Source: Dyadobacter bucti (GTDB taxonomy: Bacteria; Bacteroidota; Bacteroidia; Cytophagales; Spirosomataceae). Taken from it: a DNA stretch of 64,000 nucleotides. The notes under the pieces were generated by a model, which saw nothing but the letters and a program-made list of their open reading frames with translations, was not told the DNA's origin and made no database searches. Positions 35,197 through 43,765 of the stretch are shown one piece after another. Each line of letters starts with the position of its first letter. The first letter of the stretch is position 1. The DNA lies in NCBI RefSeq assembly GCF_005869225.1, contig NZ_SWFP01000001.1, forward strand, positions 1,178,001-1,242,000. The letters run 5' to 3'. A program made the translations under genes and the position numbers.

Positions 35197-35658
35197 TCAT
35201 AAAACCGAAATCCCGGTTGTGTACTTAATTTCGGAAATTACGAAATAACTGCTGATGTGTAACACACTTTTCAGGGCGGAAAGTTTATGCTGATAAAATT
35301 GATTGTATGCTTCCCCATCTTCCACGACTACTTTCAGCATGTAATCAAAGTTGCCGGACACTACCGCGCATTCCAGCACTTCACTCATACCCACAATAGC
35401 CTGATTGAAGTCTTCAAAGCTTTCTTTCCGCTGTTTATCAAGGGTAACATTACAATACACCACCAGACTCTTACCGAGCTTCCTCCGATTTAACAGGCAT
35501 ACATATTTATCGATAAAACCCTCTCTTTCCAACTTTCTGATCCGCTCATGCACAGGTGTGACCGAGAGATTGATTTTGCTGGCTATCTCCTTGATCGTCA
35601 GCTGAGCATTTTGTTGCAACATTTCCATGATTCTCCGGTCGGTAATATCAGGTTGCAT
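35197..35658 (-). CDS. Lrp/AsnC family transcriptional regulator
   Basis: 153 aa. The N-terminal winged helix-turn-helix (LTIKEIASKINLSVTPVHERIRKLEREGFI, about 17-47) is followed by the RAM ligand-binding domain ending at the C-terminus. Its gene diverges from alanine dehydrogenase across 180 nt, the arrangement in which AldR/BkdR-type regulators control the neighbouring enzyme. The ligand is probably alanine or another amino acid, which is an inference. Confidence 0.93.
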   Translation of the reverse strand: MQPDITDRRIMEMLQQNAQLTIKEIASKINLSVTPVHERIRKLEREGFIDKYVCLLNRRKLGKSLVVYCNVTLDKQRKESFEDFNQAIVGMSEVLECAVVSGNFDYMLKVVVEDGEAYNQFYQHKLSALKSVLHISSYFVISEIKYTTGISVL

Positions 35659-35786
35659 ACAGGTTTTTTTATTGTGTCCGATTCATTGTTTAGGCACCCG
35701 GAAGAATTTTTTCCTACCATATCACTCAAAAATAGTTTTCTTTCCTATCCTTTTGCCTTTGGATAGAATCTTTTTTTCATAAAAAT

Positions 35787-35794
35787 TAATTTTG
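35787..35794 (+). promoter_or_regulatory. Candidate -7 box of ald
   Basis: TAATTTTG matches TAnnTTTG and lies 44 nt before the ald ATG. The -33 position has no TTG, which would fit an activator-dependent promoter. Confidence 0.5.
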
Positions 35795-35838
35795 TCCTCT
35801 CTCAAAAAACTATTTTTCACTACAAAATCTGCTGCCCA

Positions 35839-36951
35839 ATGATCATCGGTGTACCCAAAGAAATCAAAAATAATGAGAACCGGGTGGCAGTTACGCCGGC
35901 CGGCGTAACTGAGTTCCTGAAATATGGGCATTCAGTATATGTGCAGACCGAGGCTGGAAAAGGTAGTGGTTTTACCGACGAGCAATACGCAGCAGCAGGA
36001 GCGACAATCCTTTCGGCAATCGAGGAAGTTTACGCAATAGCCGAAATGATCATAAAGGTAAAAGAGCCGATCGAAAGCGAATATGGTCTTATCAAAGAAA
36101 ATCAGCTGCTTTTTACATATTTCCATTTTGCCTCTTCTGAGGCGCTTACACATGCCATGATCGAGCGCAAAGCAGTTTGCCTGGCATACGAAACTGTTGA
36201 GAGAGCGGACAGAAGCCTTCCCCTGCTGGTGCCGATGAGCGAGGTGGCGGGACGCATGGCCATACAGGAAGGCGCAAAATACCTGGAAAAGCCAATGGGC
36301 GGGTTTGGAATTTTGTTGGGCGGCGTTGCAGGGGTCAAGCCTGCCAATGTGCTTGTGCTTGGTGGAGGCATAGTAGGTACTCAGGCCGCAAAAATGGCCG
36401 CCGGGCTTGGAGCCAATGTTACAATCGTGGACATAAGCCTCGCCAGACTGCGTTATCTGGAGGATATTATGCCCGCCAACGTGGACACGGTAATGTCCAA
36501 CGAATACAATATCCGCGATCTGATCAAAAGCTCTATACTTATTATCGGAGGTGTCCTTATTCCTGGCGCAAAGGCTCCGTTCCTGATCACCCGCGACATG
36601 CTGAAACTTATGAAACCTGGCACGGTAATGGTAGACGTTGCTATTGACCAGGGCGGATGCTTTGAAACTTCAAAAGCTACCACACACGAAGACCCTATAT
36701 ATGAAGTTGACGGCGTGGTACATTATTGCGTCGCGAACATGCCCGGAGCAGTTCCTTATACCTCAACCCTCGCGTTAACCAATGCTACCCTGCCCTACGC
36801 GCTGCAACTCGCAAATAAAGGCTGGCAAAATGCATGTTCTGCAAATGAAGAACTAATGAAGGGATTGAATGTGGTAAAGGGCGCTGTGGTTTTCAAAGGT
36901 GTGTCCGATGCCTGGAACCTGTCCTATACCGATGTAAACGAAGTACTTTAA
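35839..36951 (+). CDS. ald: Alanine dehydrogenase
   Basis: 370 aa. Interconverts alanine with pyruvate and ammonia using NAD. Signatures are IGVPKEIKNNENRVAVTPAGV at the N-terminus, MSEVAGRMAIQEGAKYLE, the nucleotide-binding VLVLGGGIVGTQAAKMAAGLGANV and IDQGGCFETSKATTH near 270. The order and length fit Ald, not transhydrogenase. It is divergently paired with the Lrp-type regulator and ends at a terminator. Confidence 0.95.
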   Translation: MIIGVPKEIKNNENRVAVTPAGVTEFLKYGHSVYVQTEAGKGSGFTDEQYAAAGATILSAIEEVYAIAEMIIKVKEPIESEYGLIKENQLLFTYFHFASSEALTHAMIERKAVCLAYETVERADRSLPLLVPMSEVAGRMAIQEGAKYLEKPMGGFGILLGGVAGVKPANVLVLGGGIVGTQAAKMAAGLGANVTIVDISLARLRYLEDIMPANVDTVMSNEYNIRDLIKSSILIIGGVLIPGAKAPFLITRDMLKLMKPGTVMVDVAIDQGGCFETSKATTHEDPIYEVDGVVHYCVANMPGAVPYTSTLALTNATLPYALQLANKGWQNACSANEELMKGLNVVKGAVVFKGVSDAWNLSYTDVNEVL

Positions 36952-36971
36952 ATCAACAAACCTAATTAATT

Positions 36972-37006
36972 AAACCTTGCGGGATTTCTGAACCTGCAAG
37001 GTTTTT
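36972..37006 (+). terminator. ald terminator
   Basis: Arms AAACCTTGC (36972-36980) and GCAAGGTTT (36996-37004) are perfect complements with a 15-nt loop, followed by a short T-run to 37006. Confidence 0.85.
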
Positions 37007-37043
37007 CGTTTCTAAAAATATTACAATTAACTACGGCAATGCA

Positions 37044-37073
37044 TTGCGATTTCGAAAGTTATTCTTACTTTTG
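37044..37073 (+). promoter_or_regulatory. Perfect-consensus promoter of the DEAD-box helicase gene
   Basis: TTG (37044-37046), exactly 19 nt spacer, then TACTTTTG (37066-37073) matches TTG-N19-TAnnTTTG at every fixed base. The transcription start would lie near 37080. Confidence 0.8.
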
Positions 37074-37079
37074 CATAAA

Positions 37080-37432
37080 ATTTGAACGAACATCCGTTCG
37101 CTTCTCTGCTTCATACACGGTATAGCATTTTACAGATCAGCTACCCAACCTTAAATTTGCCCGGTTGGAATTTACCGTTCTCATGCAGAGCCCCACGGAT
37201 GGTTTGTGGCGGGCTTTTGCGCAATCCCCTTTTAAATTAGTTTGAAAAGTATTTTTGATTGACACACCATGTGATGGTACTGTTTTGCCGTACTTTCCTG
37301 ATCTGTGGGTCATCTGTGCTCAAATGCCTGTAAGAATTTGTCTGTTCTCAATAATGAACAAACCTACCGAGTCTGTAAAGATTTGATTACAAGAATTTTA
37401 TCCATTTAGAATTTTATAATAATATAAATATA
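37080..37432 (+). promoter_or_regulatory. Long 5' leader of the DEAD-box helicase gene
   Basis: About 350 nt lie between the promoter and the ATG without any credible gene. The first part holds a small hairpin (GAACG-AACATC-CGTTC, 37083-37098), and the last 60 nt are AT-rich. Long leaders before cold-inducible RNA helicase genes are known in other bacteria, and a regulatory role is inferred. Confidence 0.5.
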
Positions 37433-39208
37433 ATGACAACTGAAACTATTGAAAATTTCTCAGAGCTAAACCTCTCTGAAAACATCCTGAAAGCCTTAAC
37501 TGAAATGGGTTTCGAAAAACCCTCACCGATACAGGCACAAGGAATTCCGGCAGTTATGCAAGGTGCTGACGTAATTGGTCAGGCGCAGACTGGGACCGGC
37601 AAGACCGCTGCCTTTGGTATACCCGTATTGGAAAGAATAGATCTGTCAAGCAATGCTGTTCAGGCATTGGTACTTTGCCCCACCCGTGAATTGGCTGTGC
37701 AGGTTTCGGAAGAAATAGGAAGACTGGCCAAATACCAGAAAGGAATAAGAATTGAAGCAATATATGGTGGCGATTCCATCGACCGCCAGATCCGCTCGCT
37801 GAAAAGAGGCGTACATATTGTGGTAGGAACTCCCGGCCGTGTGATGGATCACATGGAACGCAAGACATTGAAATTCGACGAAGTACGCATGATGGTACTG
37901 GACGAAGCTGATGAAATGCTGGACATGGGTTTCCGTGAAGACATCGAAAGTATCCTGGCTGATATGCCGGAAGATCGTCAGACCATCCTGTTCTCGGCTA
38001 CAATGTCGAAACCGATCATGTCGATCACCAAACGCTTTTTGAACGATCCTATCCTGATTAAAGTCGTTCGCAATGAACTCACCAATGTAAACATCGAACA
38101 GGTGTTTTTCGAAGTGAAGCCACAGGCCAAGGTTGAAGTGATGACCCGCCTGATTGACATGCACCATCTGAAATCCCTACTTGTTTTTTGTAATACAAAA
38201 CGTAAAGTGGACGAAATCGTGGAAGACCTGCAACTGAGAGGCTATGCTTCGGAGGGTATCCACGGCGACCTGCGCCAGCAGCAAAGAAGTAACGTTATGA
38301 GCAAGTTTAAGGCTGGCGTAACTACTATCCTTGTTGCTACGGACGTCGCTGCGCGTGGTATTGATGTAAGCGGACTCGACGGTGTGATCAATTTCGATAT
38401 TCCCTTGGATGAAGAATATTACGTTCACCGTATTGGCCGTACAGGTCGCGCGGGTATGTCCGGGAAAGCATTCTCACTTGTGGCACGTGACGAAAAATTC
38501 CGTCTTAAAACAATTGAAAACTACACCAAGGTAAAAATCGAAAAAGGAGTAATTCCTTCTTACGAGGATATTGTTGGTGTGCGCAAAGCAAGATTTGTAG
38601 AGAGTATATCGGCAGCTATCAAAAACGGTGACGACCTGGATCTTTACAATGATGTTCTTGAAATGCTGCATCACAGCGGTTACAGTACTGAGCAAATTGT
38701 TGGTGCGATGGCCAAGCAGATCATGGGTGTTCAGAAAAATGAATACGCTGACAGCAACTTAGCATGGGAAGAAAGACGTGGAGAGCGTGACGGCCGCCGT
38801 GAAGGCAGTGGTGATCGTTTTGAGCGCCGCTCATCGGGAGGTAGCCGCTTTGAAAGAGGAGGCAGAGAAGGAGACCGCCGCGGATCGGATCGTTTTGCAC
38901 CAGCAGGCCGTGGCGAGTCACGCAGGTCAGAAGGTGGCCGTGATGAATCAAGAAAGTCGGCAGTTCCGGAAGCGGGTATGACGCGCTTATTCTTGAGCCT
39001 CGGCCGTAAAGACCATATTCTTCCAAAGGATATCGTAGGCGCAATTGCCGGAGAAGCCAACATTCCTGGAAAAACCATCGGAGCAATTGATATTTATGAC
39101 AAATTCACATTTGTAGATGTCCCTGAGCGTGACGCACGTGCCGTACTTCGTGCTATGGATGGAAATACCATTAAAGGAAAACCTGTACAGATCGATATTG
39201 CGAAATAA
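37433..39208 (+). CDS. deaD: DEAD/DEAH-box RNA helicase with C-terminal RNA-binding domain
   Basis: 591 aa. The helicase core shows the Q-motif (FEKPSPIQAQGIP), Walker A AQTGTGKT (51-58), PTRELA, DEAD (157-160), SAT (188-190), and HRIGRTGRAG in domain 2. After about 440 a charged, RG/DR-rich disordered linker runs to about 515, then a DbpA-type RNA recognition domain closes the protein (MTRLFLSLGRKD to QIDIAK). This set matches DeaD/CsdA or DbpA-like RNA helicases that help ribosome assembly and cold growth. Confidence 0.92.
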   Translation: MTTETIENFSELNLSENILKALTEMGFEKPSPIQAQGIPAVMQGADVIGQAQTGTGKTAAFGIPVLERIDLSSNAVQALVLCPTRELAVQVSEEIGRLAKYQKGIRIEAIYGGDSIDRQIRSLKRGVHIVVGTPGRVMDHMERKTLKFDEVRMMVLDEADEMLDMGFREDIESILADMPEDRQTILFSATMSKPIMSITKRFLNDPILIKVVRNELTNVNIEQVFFEVKPQAKVEVMTRLIDMHHLKSLLVFCNTKRKVDEIVEDLQLRGYASEGIHGDLRQQQRSNVMSKFKAGVTTILVATDVAARGIDVSGLDGVINFDIPLDEEYYVHRIGRTGRAGMSGKAFSLVARDEKFRLKTIENYTKVKIEKGVIPSYEDIVGVRKARFVESISAAIKNGDDLDLYNDVLEMLHHSGYSTEQIVGAMAKQIMGVQKNEYADSNLAWEERRGERDGRREGSGDRFERRSSGGSRFERGGREGDRRGSDRFAPAGRGESRRSEGGRDESRKSAVPEAGMTRLFLSLGRKDHILPKDIVGAIAGEANIPGKTIGAIDIYDKFTFVDVPERDARAVLRAMDGNTIKGKPVQIDIAK

Positions 39209-39231
39209 TTGATCCGGGAATTATATTTGAG

Positions 39232-39262
39232 AAAAGGGACTTGTAAAAGGGTCCCTTTTTTA
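39232..39262 (+). terminator. Terminator of the DEAD-box gene
   Basis: Arms AAAAGGGAC (39232-39240) and GTCCCTTTT (39251-39259) are perfect complements and are followed by more T residues. The hairpin is 14 nt from the ATG of DinB, so DinB transcription probably starts within or after it. Confidence 0.85.
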
Positions 39263-39275
39263 CGTATTTTTCAGA

Positions 39276-39809
39276 ATGCAAAAAGATCAGAGACCTGAGG
39301 TATGGCTTCGCGGCCCGCTTTCCGACATACCTGCTTTATTACAACCTGCCGCCCACGCTATTTTGCAGGCAGAGGAAGAAATAACCGCCCTGGCTACGGA
39401 ATTTCCGAATGAATTGCTCTGGGAAAAGCCGGCAGGCGTGGCATCGGTAGGCTTTCATTTACAACATCTGGCCGGAGTTCTTGACCGGCTTTTTACTTAT
39501 GCAAGAGAAGAGCAGCTGAGTGACAATCAATTGAATTATTTGAGAAACGAAGGAAAAGAACCCTTCCCTGGCTGTACCTTGCAGGATTTGCTTGATTATT
39601 TCCGCAGTCAGATCAGGCAGGCTCTTAACCAGTTCCGGCGCACCGATGAATATACCCTGACCCAGGTCAGATATGTTGGTCGTGCCAAAATCCCTTCAAC
39701 GCACATTGGGCTGCTTTTTCACGCGGCTGAGCATACCCAACGTCATCTCGGTCAGCTGCTGGTAACCGCCAGAATATTGCAAGCCGGTTCAAAGAATCCT
39801 GACTTCTGA
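39276..39809 (+). CDS. DinB family protein
   Basis: 177 aa four-helix protein. Metal-ligand-type histidines appear in GFHLQHLAGVLDR and GLLFHAAEHTQRHLGQLL, the hallmark of the DinB/DfsB fold, with LLQPAAHAILQAEEE near the start. Members may act as metal-dependent transferases; the substrate is unknown. It converges on the phospholipase-like gene, with the two stops 1 nt apart. Confidence 0.85.
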   Translation: MQKDQRPEVWLRGPLSDIPALLQPAAHAILQAEEEITALATEFPNELLWEKPAGVASVGFHLQHLAGVLDRLFTYAREEQLSDNQLNYLRNEGKEPFPGCTLQDLLDYFRSQIRQALNQFRRTDEYTLTQVRYVGRAKIPSTHIGLLFHAAEHTQRHLGQLLVTARILQAGSKNPDF

Positions 39810-39810
39810 A

Positions 39811-40845
39811 TCAGTCGTCTGCTTCCGTCCGAATATGGAGTAGTTTCCTGATCCAGCTTTGTTGCTCGGCAGCTTCGTCCTTTTTGTCATTTTCATCAAA
39901 AGAAAATTTAACCGTATCGCCGAGGTCAGGCTGCCCTGCATTGACCCAGCATGTATACCAAACGTCACCCACCATCTTTATCGAGGCCTTCATTCTCCGT
40001 TCAACCTGGCCATTGAGCATCTGGTGATATTTCGCGGAAAATTCCCGGGAATAGGATCTCGTCAACACGTTGTTTCTCAATTCGTAACTGTACTTTTTTG
40101 CCGGATCAAAAGAGGCGCTCAACTGCTTTTCAAAGAGAAATACAGAATCACTGGCCAGATGAGATGCTTCAACTGTTCTCCAGATTTTCTCCTGGATCCT
40201 TTCCACATATTCCGCCTCACCAATCCATAGTTCGTAGTCAGCAGCAAATAATTCCGGCAACCTCGATTCCCAGAAAGCGTGGATCCCCTCCTGCCGTGTC
40301 AGCTGGCCGTTATAGTTTCGGGTTGTGTGTAAAGGCACATGCGCATCGGCAATGTAATGACCCAGGTCGGCAGAAATTCTCAAAATCCTTTTTGCATCTT
40401 TTGTCTTAAAAGCTTCAGTTAGCTGGTAAGCGGCCGTTTGCACGTACCATGGCACAATTCCATGCTTCCTCAGGCTATCTTCCCCCATTTTCCTTACTGC
40501 ATCTGGCCAGGAAGCAGGCAACATCTGCAGGGCACTGTCGCCGTACGTGTCAAGATCAATATAATGCCGCTCTGCTTCACCTATTACGGCATATCTTCTC
40601 CGGTCGGGGTTAGTGGCATTTTCAGTGAGATAATCAATATTCTTTTTATAGAAAAACTGCATCTCATACGGAAGCCGAAACACTGCCAGACGGTTGATCC
40701 GCTTGTGCGCCCAGAATCCCCAGGAAAAATGAAAGCCGCAAAAAACAGTCATACTCAGTATCATGCCGCAGATTGTGGCAGATAAATTAAAAAATTTCGG
40801 TTTTTTTGCTGAAAAAGTTTTGATGTAACCGTTTTTCACATCCAT
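39811..40845 (-). CDS. Zinc-dependent phospholipase C/S1-P1 nuclease-like protein
   Basis: 344 aa. An N-terminal hydrophobic stretch (about 20-43) is followed by WGFWAHKRINRLAVF, the W-x-H start of the zinc phospholipase C/S1 nuclease fold. Later ligands are in RHYIDLDTYG and ADLGHYIADAHVPLHTTRNYNG, where an H, D, H and H are visible, and HAFWE. The set of three zinc ligands is nearly complete. The substrate (phospholipid or nucleic acid) is not determined. Confidence 0.8.
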   Translation of the reverse strand: MDVKNGYIKTFSAKKPKFFNLSATICGMILSMTVFCGFHFSWGFWAHKRINRLAVFRLPYEMQFFYKKNIDYLTENATNPDRRRYAVIGEAERHYIDLDTYGDSALQMLPASWPDAVRKMGEDSLRKHGIVPWYVQTAAYQLTEAFKTKDAKRILRISADLGHYIADAHVPLHTTRNYNGQLTRQEGIHAFWESRLPELFAADYELWIGEAEYVERIQEKIWRTVEASHLASDSVFLFEKQLSASFDPAKKYSYELRNNVLTRSYSREFSAKYHQMLNGQVERRMKASIKMVGDVWYTCWVNAGQPDLGDTVKFSFDENDKKDEAAEQQSWIRKLLHIRTEADD

Positions 40846-41116
40846 ATAAAATTTGGAACCTCAGTCAGGCCATTTTTTACATGTTTAGACGCATTCTGCA
40901 GAAAAAAGTAACAAACCAGCTCTTTTTCAAACCTGTCTTCGGAAATGAGACCAAAAATGCCGTCGTCGACCGTAATTATCGATTCAATTTCCGGAACCAC
41001 CAGCAATCTGAGCTGAAAACTACTCCCAAATATTATTTCTCAAAATCAAACTTAGCAATACAAATCCACTGAGAATTGCTCATTTTTCAATATAAATTAT
41101 ATTTTTTATATAAATA
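40846..41116. other. Gene-free region upstream of the Dabb gene
   Basis: The region is AT-rich and has no supported gene: a 63-codon open frame on the plus strand lacks conserved features. Toward 41100 the sequence becomes almost pure A/T, as expected before a promoter. Confidence 0.5.
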
Positions 41117-41146
41117 ATGCAATTATTAAATAATGTTTTACCTTTG
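41117..41146 (+). promoter_or_regulatory. Promoter of the Dabb-family gene
   Basis: TACCTTTG (41139-41146) matches TAnnTTTG. At the exact 19-nt spacing the -33 position reads ATG where TTG is expected. The ATG of the gene follows 39 nt later. Confidence 0.65.
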
Positions 41147-41184
41147 TCATTATCATAAATAAGTACGAATCGATTTTTGAAATA

Positions 41185-41589
41185 ATGAGAACAAAAAATA
41201 AAACAATAGGATATTTAATACCGGTATTCGCATTATGCGTTTTTATGCTGGTCATTTACGGAGCTTACGTACCACACAAACCTGCGGAAACACAGCGCGT
41301 GATTTGTATTAAGTTCAAGCCTGGAACATCAAACGAAGATATTGAGAAGCACTTCCGGGACTTTGCATCAATGAAAAATGCAGTGAAGGATGTGGTAGCT
41401 TATTCAGCAGGACATGTGCAGAAAACAAGCGACGATCAAAACCAATTCGATGTCATTCATTACCTGACATTCCGTACTGACGAAAGCGCTCAGAAGTATG
41501 TTGCCAATGCAGACCGGAAGGCATTCGTGAAGGCGAATGAAGGGCATTGGGAGAACGTACTGGAAATGAATTCCAACATCGAAAAATAA
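41185..41589 (+). CDS. Membrane-anchored Dabb (stress-responsive A/B barrel) protein
   Basis: 134 aa. A single N-terminal helix (residues 8-28) anchors a Dabb domain at 35-130: ICIKFKPGTSNEDIEKHFRDFASM, then a YSAGHV segment, and ending with FVKANEGHWENVL. Dabb domains form dimeric alpha/beta barrels. The function is not known; a signal anchor in this family is unusual but common in Bacteroidota. Confidence 0.82.
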   Translation: MRTKNKTIGYLIPVFALCVFMLVIYGAYVPHKPAETQRVICIKFKPGTSNEDIEKHFRDFASMKNAVKDVVAYSAGHVQKTSDDQNQFDVIHYLTFRTDESAQKYVANADRKAFVKANEGHWENVLEMNSNIEK

Positions 41590-41618
41590 TTTATAATAGT
41601 AATAGGAGTGAAAATTTT

Positions 41619-41649
41619 AAAAAGAGTCGGGTATCCCGGCTCTTTTTTT
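41619..41649. terminator. Bidirectional terminator between the Dabb gene and ung
   Basis: Arms 41619-41631 and 41635-41647 pair over 13 positions with one wobble around a 3-nt loop. An A-run on one side and a T-run on the other serve the converging genes. Confidence 0.88.
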
Positions 41650-41661
41650 CTTTTACGGTTA

Positions 41662-42327
41662 TTACCAATTAATGGGGTCCAGCCCCTTGCTTTCAAGATA
41701 TGCGTTGGCTTTGCTGAAATGTTTGCAGCCAAACCAGCCCCCTCCATTGGCAGACATGGGCGAGGGATGCCTGGCTTTCAGCACCTCGTGTTTCCCCGCG
41801 TCAATCACCGCCCCCTTGTCCTGTGCATATTTGCCCCAAAGCATAAATACGATGTTACTTTTTTCATCGGACACACATTTGATCACAGCATCCGTGAATT
41901 TTTCCCATCCCCTGTTCTGATGCGAGCCAGGTGTACCGCTTTGCACCGTCAGGGTCGCGTTGAGCAACAGCACCCCCTGCTTAGCCCACCTCTCAAGATT
42001 ACCGGTTGCCGGAAACGGCTTTCCCAGATCCGATTGTATTTCTTTGAATATATTGACCAGGGAAGGCGGCATGCGCACGCCGTCATTGACGGAGAAACAC
42101 AATCCGTTCGCCTGGCCTAATCCATGGTATGGATCCTGGCCTAAAATAACGACCTTGCAATCGTCAAAACTGCAGAAATTAAATGCATTGAATATCTGTT
42201 TTGCAGGCGGGAAAATTTGCCGGGTTGCATATTCACTTTTTACAAAATTCACCAGCTCAGGAAAATAAGGTTTTTCAAACTCGGGCGCCAACCTTTCTTT
42301 CCACGACTGCTCAATTTTTACATCCAT
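41662..42327 (-). CDS. ung: Uracil-DNA glycosylase
   Basis: 221 aa family 1 UDG. Water-activating motif ILGQDPYHGLGQANGLCFSV carries the catalytic D, and the LLLNATLTVQSGTPGSH segment follows. The DNA-intercalation loop is HPSPMSANGGGWFG. Length and motifs are standard. It diverges from apaG. Confidence 0.96.
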   Translation of the reverse strand: MDVKIEQSWKERLAPEFEKPYFPELVNFVKSEYATRQIFPPAKQIFNAFNFCSFDDCKVVILGQDPYHGLGQANGLCFSVNDGVRMPPSLVNIFKEIQSDLGKPFPATGNLERWAKQGVLLLNATLTVQSGTPGSHQNRGWEKFTDAVIKCVSDEKSNIVFMLWGKYAQDKGAVIDAGKHEVLKARHPSPMSANGGGWFGCKHFSKANAYLESKGLDPINW

Positions 42328-42445
42328 AAAACTGTTTTTGATTTGGAAACCAAATTATATGATTTTGTTTTGGTTTTATCAGTAATTGATGACTATTTTC
42401 GTTTAAGCTGAAGAATTCACTACTTACCCAACACCCTCAAAGCAT

Positions 42446-42832
42446 ATGGTTTCCAAAGTGACAGATGGTGTAAAAGTCACCGTACTAACTGAGTATCAGT
42501 CGGATTATTCGAACCCCGGACAGGATCATTATGTCTTCACTTATAAGATTCTGATTGAAAACCATAGCGAGTATACTGTTAAATTGCTAAGAAGGCACTG
42601 GCTTATTTACGATGCAAACGGAACCGTTCGCGAAGTCGAAGGCGCAGGTGTGGTCGGTCTCCAGCCTATTCTTGAACCGGGTGATGTGCATGATTATGTC
42701 TCGGGATGTAACCTTCGCACCGACTTGGGCAAAATGGCGGGTACCTATTTGATGGAACGCGTGCTCGACGGGCGTCAGTTCCGGGTTATCATTCCTGCAT
42801 TTTCGCTGGTTGCCCCCTACCGGATGAACTAG
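42446..42832 (+). CDS. apaG: ApaG domain protein
   Basis: 128 aa with the fibronectin-like ApaG fold: FTYKILIENHSEYTVKLLRRHWLIYDANG, VREVEGAGVVGLQPILEPGDVHDYVSGCNLRTDLGKMAGTY, and PAFSLVAP at the end. The exact role is unsettled; apaG is linked to Co resistance and to diadenosine tetraphosphate metabolism in other bacteria. It precedes the methyltransferase by 47 nt. Confidence 0.93.
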   Translation: MVSKVTDGVKVTVLTEYQSDYSNPGQDHYVFTYKILIENHSEYTVKLLRRHWLIYDANGTVREVEGAGVVGLQPILEPGDVHDYVSGCNLRTDLGKMAGTYLMERVLDGRQFRVIIPAFSLVAPYRMN

Positions 42833-42879
42833 AATCTTCAGACCGACATAATTGATGTCTTTCATTAAAAGTCTTACCA

Positions 42880-43656
42880 TTGATTGCAGCATACATTAAG
42901 TACCTCCTCAAATCAGGAAACGAGCATTCCATTCACTCCCCTTTTTTGTTTGAACTTTACACGAAGGTCATAGCAGCCAAGAAAGATGAAAATCCGGACT
43001 ATCCTGCATTAAAATCACTTCGTAAGGAGCTTCTTAAATCGACAAGAGAAATTGAGATCCTGGATCTTGGCGCAGGCTCCCGTATCAACAAGTCGAATCG
43101 CCGTCAAATCAAAACAATTGCAAAAAATGCCGAAAAGCCAGAAAAATTCGGAAGGCTCTTCAATAGGCTTATCCAAAGGTTTCAGCCACGGACAATTCTG
43201 GAACTGGGTACTTCACTGGGTCTCACCACCCTCTATATGTCCCGGGCAAAAAAAAATGCAAAAATCCTGACTTTCGAAGGCTGTCCGGAAACCGCAGGTG
43301 TTGCCAGCGACAATTTCGCTAGGATGGGTGCGGATAATATCGACATCATCATAGGAAACATAGACGAAACCCTACCCAGCACACTTGCCGGACTACGTGA
43401 ACCATTGGATTTCGCATATTTTGACGCAAATCACCGGCATGAGCCAACGGTCCGATATTTTGAAAACTGCCTGCCCTACGCTACCAACGATTCCGTGTTC
43501 ATTTTTGACGACATATACTGGTCGGAGGAAATGACTGCCGCCTGGGAACAAATCAAAGCCCATCCACAGGTAACCCTCTCCGTCGATCTTTTCTGGATAG
43601 GACTTGTTTTTTTTAGAAAAGAGCAGGTAAAGGAGAATTTCATATTACGGTTCTAG
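42880..43656 (+). CDS. Class I SAM-dependent O-methyltransferase-like protein
   Basis: 258 aa. The Rossmann SAM site is ILELGTSLGLTTLYM (about 105-119), preceded by an IEILDLGAGSRINK segment, and the acidic FDANHRH and VFIFDDIYWSEEM segments are as in O-methyltransferases of the O-MT3/YrrM group. The TTG start is chosen because an in-frame TGA lies 27 nt upstream and no ATG intervenes. The residues after it, GNEHSIHSPFLFELY, match the conserved start of the family. The substrate is unknown. Confidence 0.82.
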   Translation: MIAAYIKYLLKSGNEHSIHSPFLFELYTKVIAAKKDENPDYPALKSLRKELLKSTREIEILDLGAGSRINKSNRRQIKTIAKNAEKPEKFGRLFNRLIQRFQPRTILELGTSLGLTTLYMSRAKKNAKILTFEGCPETAGVASDNFARMGADNIDIIIGNIDETLPSTLAGLREPLDFAYFDANHRHEPTVRYFENCLPYATNDSVFIFDDIYWSEEMTAAWEQIKAHPQVTLSVDLFWIGLVFFRKEQVKENFILRF

Positions 43657-43765
43657 AAAATCATTCATTTTATCCCAGAATTATCCGGCAGATAAATGAC
43701 GGGCGGGTCAGGTAACAAACTTTTCCCAAAGTTGCTACCTTTACTTTTCCCTCATTTCTTTCTGC

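Noticed and set aside
37080-37432. A hidden small gene in the helicase leader
   Set aside because: No frame of useful length with conserved or coding-like sequence; a leader is simpler.
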